Below, piece after piece: positions 57,853 through 64,000 of a stretch of 64,000 bases of DNA. Position 1 is the first letter of the stretch, and the number at the start of each line of letters is the position of its first letter. This DNA comes from Streptomyces ficellus (lineage in GTDB: Bacteria > Actinomycetota > Actinomycetes > Streptomycetales > Streptomycetaceae). The stretch spans positions 5,208,001-5,272,000 of the forward strand of contig NZ_CP034279.1 of assembly GCF_009739905.1 (NCBI RefSeq), in the 5' to 3' direction. The notes under the pieces were generated by a model that worked only from the letters and a program-made list of their open reading frames with translations, made no database searches and had not been told where the DNA came from. Made by a program: the position numbers and the translations under genes.

Positions 57853-58648
57853 CGACCTCCTGGCACAGCTCGTTCTGCTCCTGCCAGAAGCGGTACAGGT
57901 CCTGTCCGCAGTACGTCTCGGCGTCCTGGACGCCCAGCGCCTGGAGCGCCGTGTCGACCAGCCCGAAGAAGGCGTGGTTGATCTCCGGGACGAACAGCAG
58001 CGCGAACACCGCGAGCAGCCCGAAGGGCGCGAAGGGCTCCACCTGGCGGCGCACCTTGTACGACAGCCACGGCTCGACCACGCCGTAGCCGTCCAGCCCC
58101 GGCACCGGCAGGAAGTTCAGGATCGCCGCCGTGACCTGCAACAACGCCAGGAACGCCAGCGCGAAGCGGAAGGCGTACGGCACGCCGTCCAGCGCGTCCA
58201 GCCAGAACGGGGCCGTGCACACGAGGGCGAACAGGACGTTCGTCAGCGGACCCGCCGCCGAGATCAGGCTGTGCTTCCACCGCCCCCGGATGCGGTCGCG
58301 CTCGATGAAGACCGCGCCGCCCGGCAGGCCGATGCCGCCCATGATCACGAACACCACCGGCAGCACGATGCTCAGCAGCGCGTGCGTGTACTTCAGCGGG
58401 TTGAGGGTCAGATAGCCCTTCGCCCCGATGGTGAGGTCGCCGCCGTGCAGCGCCGTGCGGGCGTGCGCGTACTCGTGCAGGCAGAGCGAGACGACCCACC
58501 CGGACGTCACGAAGAGGAACACCGCGAGCCCCGGGTTGGCCGAGAAGCCCGTCCACACCGCCCATCCGGTGACCGCCATGACGGCGGCGATCCCGAGGAA
58601 GACGGGACTGATCCTCCGGTCGCCGGTGCGGGAGGTGGCGGTGGCCAT
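57842..58648 (-). CDS. site-2 protease family membrane metalloprotease
   Basis: A 268-residue intramembrane zinc metalloprotease of the compact S2P/M50 type. The zinc motif HEYAH (His58-Glu59-xx-His62) lies in the first membrane hairpin. SAAGPLTNVLFALV (about residues 146-159) and LNFLPVPGLDGYGVVEP (about 189-205, the N-x-P-G-x-D-G third ligand) complete the site. Five or six membrane segments are predicted. Substrate unknown; S2P proteases often cut anti-sigma factors or signal-peptide remnants. The start is ATG 58648, behind GGAGAG. It is divergent from the AfsR-like gene. Confidence 0.9.
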   Translation of the reverse strand: MATATSRTGDRRISPVFLGIAAVMAVTGWAVWTGFSANPGLAVFLFVTSGWVVSLCLHEYAHARTALHGGDLTIGAKGYLTLNPLKYTHALLSIVLPVVFVIMGGIGLPGGAVFIERDRIRGRWKHSLISAAGPLTNVLFALVCTAPFWLDALDGVPYAFRFALAFLALLQVTAAILNFLPVPGLDGYGVVEPWLSYKVRRQVEPFAPFGLLAVFALLFVPEINHAFFGLVDTALQALGVQDAETYCGQDLYRFWQEQNELCQEVVSR

Positions 58649-58745
58649 GGGCGGCTCTCCTGGGGCTGGGCGGGACTGGGGCGGGACTGGTGCTGACCGA
58701 CCGTACCGGACGCGGCGCGCGGGCCGGGGCGAGGACAATGGGGCG

Positions 58746-61700
58746 GTGCGCATCTCCGTACTCGGTCCCACACAGGTCCACCGCGCGGACGGCTCCGCCG
58801 TACCGGTCGGCGGCGCACGGCTGCGCGCGCTGCTGACGGTACTGGCGCTGCGGGCCGGGCGGACCGTGCCGGCCGGGCTGCTGATCGACGAGGTGTGGAA
58901 CGGTGCCCCGCCCGCCGACGCCCCCGGCGCGCTCCAGGCCCTGGTGGCCCGGCTGCGGCGGGCCCTCGGGCCGGACGCGGTGGTCTCGGCGGCGGGCGGT
59001 TACCGGCTCGGCGCCGGGCCCGACGACGTCGACCTGCACCGCTTCGAGCGGCTGGCGGCCGAGGGCGTGCGCGCGCTGGAGGCGGGCGACCCGGGCGGGG
59101 CGGTGACCGCGCTGGACACCGCGCTCGCCCTGTGGCGGGGCGGTGAGTCCCGGGGCGCCGCCCTCGCCGACCTGCCCGACCGGACGGCGGAGGCGCCCCG
59201 CTGGGAGGCCCGCCGCCGCGAGGCCCGCCGGGCACGGCTCGCCGCCCTGCTCGCCCTCGGGCGGCCGGGGGAGACCTTGCCCGAACTCGCCGCCCTGTGC
59301 GGTGAGTTCCCCCTCGACGAGCCGCTCCAGGCGCTGCGCATCCGCGCCCTGCGCGCCGTGGGCCGCCCCGCGGAGGCGCTGGCGGCGTACGAGGCGGTAC
59401 GCCAGGACCTGGCCGCCCGCCTCGGCACCGCCCCGGGCGCCGAACTCCGCGCCCTCCACACCGAACTCCTCCACCCGGCGGAGGCAGCCGAGTCCGGCCC
59501 GTCCGGCGCCCTTGGGGCTGGCGCCCCTACGGCTGGCGCCTCCGGGTACGGCAACCCTGGGGCTGGCACCCCTGGGGCTGGCGCCCCCGGCACCCCCGGC
59601 GGGGCGGCCCCGGGCGACGGGGAAGCAGAGGGCGGGGAAGCCGAACGCCCCGGAGCCGGACGCGGGGTGGCGGCCGGGAGGGGCGCCCGGGCGGGGAACC
59701 TGCGGGCGCGGCTGACGAGTTTCGTGGGGCGCGAGGAGGACATCGGGGCCGTCCTCGGCGACCTCGAGCGGGCGCGGCTGGTGACGCTGCTGGGACCCGG
59801 CGGCGCCGGCAAGACGCGGCTGTCGCAGGAGGCCGCCGAACGGGGCGCCGGCGCCTGGCCCGACGGCGTGTGGCTGGCCGAACTCGCGCCGGTCGACGAC
59901 CCCGACGCCGTACCCGACGCCGTGCTCACCGCCCTCGGGGCCCGCCAGACCGTGCTGCGCGGCGCCGGCGCGGAGGGGCTGCGGGTGGCCGAGCGGCACG
60001 GCGACGCCGACGACCCCCTCGTACGCCTCGCCGAGCACTGCGCGCCGCGCCGCATGCTGCTCCTGCTCGACAACTGCGAGCACGTCGTGGCCGCCGCCGC
60101 GGCGCTGGCCGAACGGCTGCTGGAGCAGTGTCCCGGGCTCACCGTCCTCGCCACCAGCCGGGAACCCCTCGGCGTACCGGGCGAGACCGTGCGCCCCGTC
60201 GACCCGCTGCCCGACCCGATGGCGCTGCGGCTGTTCGCCGAGCGCGGCGCCGCGGCCCGGCCCGGGTTCGACGTCGGCGACGACCCCGACGCGTGCGCCG
60301 AGATCTGCCGGCGTCTCGACGGCCTGCCGCTCGCCATCGAGCTGGCCGCCGCCCGCCTGCGCATGCTCGCCCCGCGCGGCATCGCCGGCCGGCTCGACGA
60401 CCGGTTCCGGCTGCTGTCCAACGGCAGCCGCACCGTCCTGCCGCGCCAGCAGACCCTGCGCGCGGTCGTGGACTGGTCGTGGGACCTCCTGGACGCGCCC
60501 GAGCGGGCCGTCCTGCGACGGCTGTCGGTGTTCTCCGGCGGCTGCGACCTGGACGCCGCCGAGGCCGTCTGCGGCGGCCCGGACGCGCCCGAGGTGCTGG
60601 AGCTGCTCGCCTCCCTCGTCGACAAGTCGCTCGTCGTCGCCGAACCCGCCGCCGGCGGCGACATGCGCTACCGGCTCCTCGAAACCGTCGCCGAGTACGC
60701 CGCCGAACGCCTCGACGAGGCCGGCGACCGCGCCGCCGCCGAACACCGCCACCTCGTCCACTACCGCGAACTGGCCCGCACCACCGACCCCATGCTGCGC
60801 GGCCCGCGCCAGCCCGCCGCGCTCGCCCGCTTCGAGCGCGACTACGAGAACCTCCGCACCGCGCTGCGCCGCGCCGTCGCCGCCCGCGACGAGCACGAGG
60901 CGCTGTGCCTGGTGCTGTCCCTCGCCTGGTACTGGGTCATGCGCGACCTGCGCGCCGACGCCCTGCACTGGGCCGAGGCCGCCGCCGCGCTCGGCCCCGA
61001 CCCCTTCGCCCCGCCCGTCGCCCCCGCGCCCCCGCTGGTGGACCGGTGCACCGACACCCCGCCGCCGATGAGCGACGAGCAGCTCCAGGAGGCGCGCCGC
61101 GGGGTGCGGCTGGTGCAGCTGGCCGGCATGGACCACCAGACGGCCCGGTGGACCACACCGGAGGGGCTGGACGCGGCACGCCGGATCAGGAGCGCCTACC
61201 ACCCGGGCCTGCCGCAGACCTGCCGCGTGCCGGGGACGCTCTGGTGGTTCGCCGTCCTGCTCACCGGGAACGCCGACGAGCTGCGCCACCTGCTCGACGC
61301 GACCGTCGAGACGTGCCGTGCCTTCGGCATGCGGTGGGAGCTGGGCATGGCCCTCCAGATGCGGGCCAATGTGCTGGCCAACCGCGCCGACTGGGCGGGC
61401 GACGCGGGGAGTGACGCCGACGAGAGCCTGGAGATCTTCCGGGAGCTGGGGGACTCGTGGGGCACGGCGGAGGCGTTGTCGGCGCGCGGCGAGGCCCGCG
61501 AGCGGCGCGGGGAGTACGAGGGGGCCGCCGAGGACTTCCAGGCGGCCATGGAACACGCCGAACGGCTCGGGGCGCAGGCCCAGACGGCCCTGCTGCGCGT
61601 CCGCTACGCCGAGACGCTCAACGAGACGGGCCGGGGCACCGAGGGCGAGCGGATCCTGCGCGCCGTTCTCGCCGAGGGCCGGGCCGCCGGGCACGAGGCG

Positions 61701-62228
61701 GTGTCCGCCGCGCGGCTGTTCCTGGCGCTGCGGTTGGGCCGCACCGGCCGCGTCGGCGAGGCGCGGGCCCAACTGGACCTGCTCGCCGAGGAGTTCCACC
61801 CGGCGGCGCTGTCCCTCTTCCTCGGCTTCACCTTCGGCATCCGAGCCTGGCTCGACATCCTCGACGGTGACCACCGCCAAGCCGTGGACGGGGCCGTGCG
61901 GGCTCTCGCGCACGCCCGGGAGCCGCTGTCGACGATGATCGCGCCGCACATGCCCGCCATCCACCTGGTCACCGCCGCCCGCGCGCTGGCCGGCCTGGGC
62001 GGCCCGGCGGCGCACACGGCGGCGCTGCTGCTGGGCGCGCAGGACGCCGCGCTGCCGGACGCCTACCACCGCACCCCCCTGGAGCGGGAGAGCCTGGCGG
62101 CCGCCGGGGCGGCGGCCCGTGCCGTGCTGGGGGACGCCGCGTTCGACGCCGCGTACGCCGAGGGCGGCGGCCTCACGGTCGAGGAGGCCGCCGCCCTCCT
62201 GGATGCCCGGGCGTCGTCACACCGGTGA
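58746..62228 (+). CDS. AfsR/SARP-family transcriptional regulator with ATPase and TPR domains
   Basis: A 1160-residue regulator. Residues 1-95 form an OmpR-type winged helix (RISVLGPTQVH, LRALLTVLALRAGRTV). Residues about 100-245 are the bacterial transcriptional activation domain (BTAD). A low-complexity Gly/Ala/Pro linker (about 255-320) carries imperfect repeats. The NB-ARC-like ATPase has VTLLGPGGAGKTRLSQEA (Walker A, about 345-362) and RMLLLLDNCEHV (Walker B, about 435-446). The C-terminal 500 residues are TPR-like helices. Large SARPs of this type activate secondary metabolism or its pathway genes. The start is GTG 58746. No biosynthetic core enzyme lies within reach, so the target is unknown. 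Confidence 0.92.
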   Translation: MRISVLGPTQVHRADGSAVPVGGARLRALLTVLALRAGRTVPAGLLIDEVWNGAPPADAPGALQALVARLRRALGPDAVVSAAGGYRLGAGPDDVDLHRFERLAAEGVRALEAGDPGGAVTALDTALALWRGGESRGAALADLPDRTAEAPRWEARRREARRARLAALLALGRPGETLPELAALCGEFPLDEPLQALRIRALRAVGRPAEALAAYEAVRQDLAARLGTAPGAELRALHTELLHPAEAAESGPSGALGAGAPTAGASGYGNPGAGTPGAGAPGTPGGAAPGDGEAEGGEAERPGAGRGVAAGRGARAGNLRARLTSFVGREEDIGAVLGDLERARLVTLLGPGGAGKTRLSQEAAERGAGAWPDGVWLAELAPVDDPDAVPDAVLTALGARQTVLRGAGAEGLRVAERHGDADDPLVRLAEHCAPRRMLLLLDNCEHVVAAAAALAERLLEQCPGLTVLATSREPLGVPGETVRPVDPLPDPMALRLFAERGAAARPGFDVGDDPDACAEICRRLDGLPLAIELAAARLRMLAPRGIAGRLDDRFRLLSNGSRTVLPRQQTLRAVVDWSWDLLDAPERAVLRRLSVFSGGCDLDAAEAVCGGPDAPEVLELLASLVDKSLVVAEPAAGGDMRYRLLETVAEYAAERLDEAGDRAAAEHRHLVHYRELARTTDPMLRGPRQPAALARFERDYENLRTALRRAVAARDEHEALCLVLSLAWYWVMRDLRADALHWAEAAAALGPDPFAPPVAPAPPLVDRCTDTPPPMSDEQLQEARRGVRLVQLAGMDHQTARWTTPEGLDAARRIRSAYHPGLPQTCRVPGTLWWFAVLLTGNADELRHLLDATVETCRAFGMRWELGMALQMRANVLANRADWAGDAGSDADESLEIFRELGDSWGTAEALSARGEARERRGEYEGAAEDFQAAMEHAERLGAQAQTALLRVRYAETLNETGRGTEGERILRAVLAEGRAAGHEAVSAARLFLALRLGRTGRVGEARAQLDLLAEEFHPAALSLFLGFTFGIRAWLDILDGDHRQAVDGAVRALAHAREPLSTMIAPHMPAIHLVTAARALAGLGGPAAHTAALLLGAQDAALPDAYHRTPLERESLAAAGAAARAVLGDAAFDAAYAEGGGLTVEEAAALLDARASSHR

Positions 62229-62231
62229 CCC

Positions 62232-63073
62232 TCAGCTCCGCTTGCGGAACCGTGCCACCGCGAGCGGTGCCGTGACGACCGTGATGGCCGCCGCCCAGCC
62301 CAGAGTCATCCACACCGAGTGGGCGACCGGCCCGCCGTTGACCAGGTTCCGTGCGGCGTCCGCGAGGTTCGACAGCGGGTTGTAGTCGGTGAACGTCTTC
62401 AGCCAGTCCGGCATGGTCGTCGGCGGCGCGAAGATCGAGGAGCCGAACTGCAGCGGCATCAGCACCAGCATCGCGATCCCCTGGACGGCCTGTGCCGTCT
62501 TCATGGTGAGACCCAGCAGGATGAAGATCCACATCAGGGAGGCGCCGAACACCACCGACAGCCCGACCGCCGCCAGCAGGTCCACGACCGAGGTCTTGAT
62601 CTCCAGGCCGAGCAGGAAGCCCATGCCGAGGAGGATCGTCGTGGCGACCAGCATCCGGCCGATCTCGACGACGATCTTGGCGATGAGCACGGACGACCGG
62701 GCGATCGGCATCGTCCGGAAGCGGTCCATCACCCCCTTCTTGGAGTCGTCGTTGACGCCGGTCCCCACGGCCATGGCGATGTTGATGCCCATCATCGCCA
62801 TCAGGCCCGGGGTGACGTAGTTGACGTAGTCCTCCAGCCGGCCCTTGCCGGCGATGGCGCCGCCGAAGACGTACACGAACAGCAGAATGAAGATGATGGG
62901 CATCAGGACGGCGTCGAACATCGACTCCGGGTCCTGCTTGATCTGGAGGGCGTTGCGGCGCACCAGGGCGCTGATATGACGGGCGTTGGCCCGCAGGCCG
63001 ATGCGGCCCTCGCCGGTGGCCTTCGCCGCCATGCTGTCGATGCGGCCCTCACCGGGCGCCGTCGTCACCGCGC

Positions 63074-63077
<4 letters not shown>
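62232..63077 (-). CDS. ABC-2 type transporter permease (DrrB-like)
   Basis: A 281-residue membrane protein with six predicted helices and the ABC-2 signature region (SVLIAKIVVEIGRMLVATTIL, then TPGLMAMMGINIAMAVG). It forms the membrane part of a daunorubicin-resistance type exporter with the ATPase encoded upstream, whose stop overlaps this start by four bases (ATGA). The N-terminal 30 residues are polar with a repeated GEGRI. The start is ATG 63077. It is convergent with the AfsR-like gene, the two stops being only three bases apart. Confidence 0.9.

Positions 63078-64000
<923 letters not shown>

Noticed and set aside
59510..59605. Regular short repeats that might suggest a CRISPR-like or mobile repeat
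   Set aside because: They are in frame and encode the Gly/Ala/Pro linker of the AfsR-like regulator. Unit length and spacing are irregular and no cas genes exist in the window.
57828..62069. 1413-codon frame antisense to the AfsR-like gene
   Set aside because: Same cause: low-complexity Gly/Ala/Arg product, overlapping a recognised regulator on its whole length.

Overview
The window is a 64 kb piece of an actinobacterial chromosome, almost certainly Streptomyces. Coding GC is very high with G/C at third codon positions, many genes start with GTG, four-base ATGA/GTGA gene overlaps are common, and the families are typical of the genus: an AfsR-type regulator, a BldB/WhiJ-style regulatory trio, an F420-linked reductase, a heme oxygenase behind a DmdR-like iron box, and an actinobacterial rnpB.

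Left flank (1-11.4 kb) is ordinary core genome: a tight operon of a Nif3-like protein, a C4 zinc-ribbon protein, an RNase HI/phosphatase fusion and an acetyltransferase; a yaaA-eda pair; an RNB ribonuclease; a MerR regulator with a membrane partner; a Uma2-family protein; and the RNase P RNA gene.

Centre (11.6-37.8 kb) is a defence island beginning about 230 bases after rnpB. It holds a complete type 2 BREX (Pgl, phage growth limitation) set: pglW-pglX, pglY-pglZ and brxD-brxHI. Between pglX and pglY sit a histidine-kinase-like ATPase, an XRE/DUF5753 regulator, a DUF397 protein, an EcsC-like protein and a YefM/YoeB toxin-antitoxin pair. Between pglZ and brxD, on the opposite strand, lie a small membrane protein with its own promoter-operator and a two-gene operon: a DUF262 protein, then a protein that joins a CBS pair to a HEPN-like domain with an intact R-x4-H motif. 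This two-gene operon is the best candidate here for a poorly described system. The middle of pglX has distinctly lower GC than its ends, which suggests exchange of the target-recognition region.

Right flank (37.9-64 kb) is mixed accessory and core genome: SRPBCC/NTF2-like/FAD-monooxygenase genes, an SDR, a PhoD phosphatase, two MFS transporters, an Rsm22 methyltransferase, a dimethylarginine hydrolase, a TetR regulator, a primase-polymerase domain protein, PhzF, heme oxygenase, methionine aminopeptidase, an F420 reductase, a site-2 protease, an AfsR-like regulator and a DrrAB-type ABC transporter cut by the window edge.

A separate pattern runs through the core regions. Several convergent gene junctions carry short tandem arrays of a TCA-N5-TGA unit. 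Two are spaced wholly or mostly at 14 bases, so stop codons fall in every frame on both strands.
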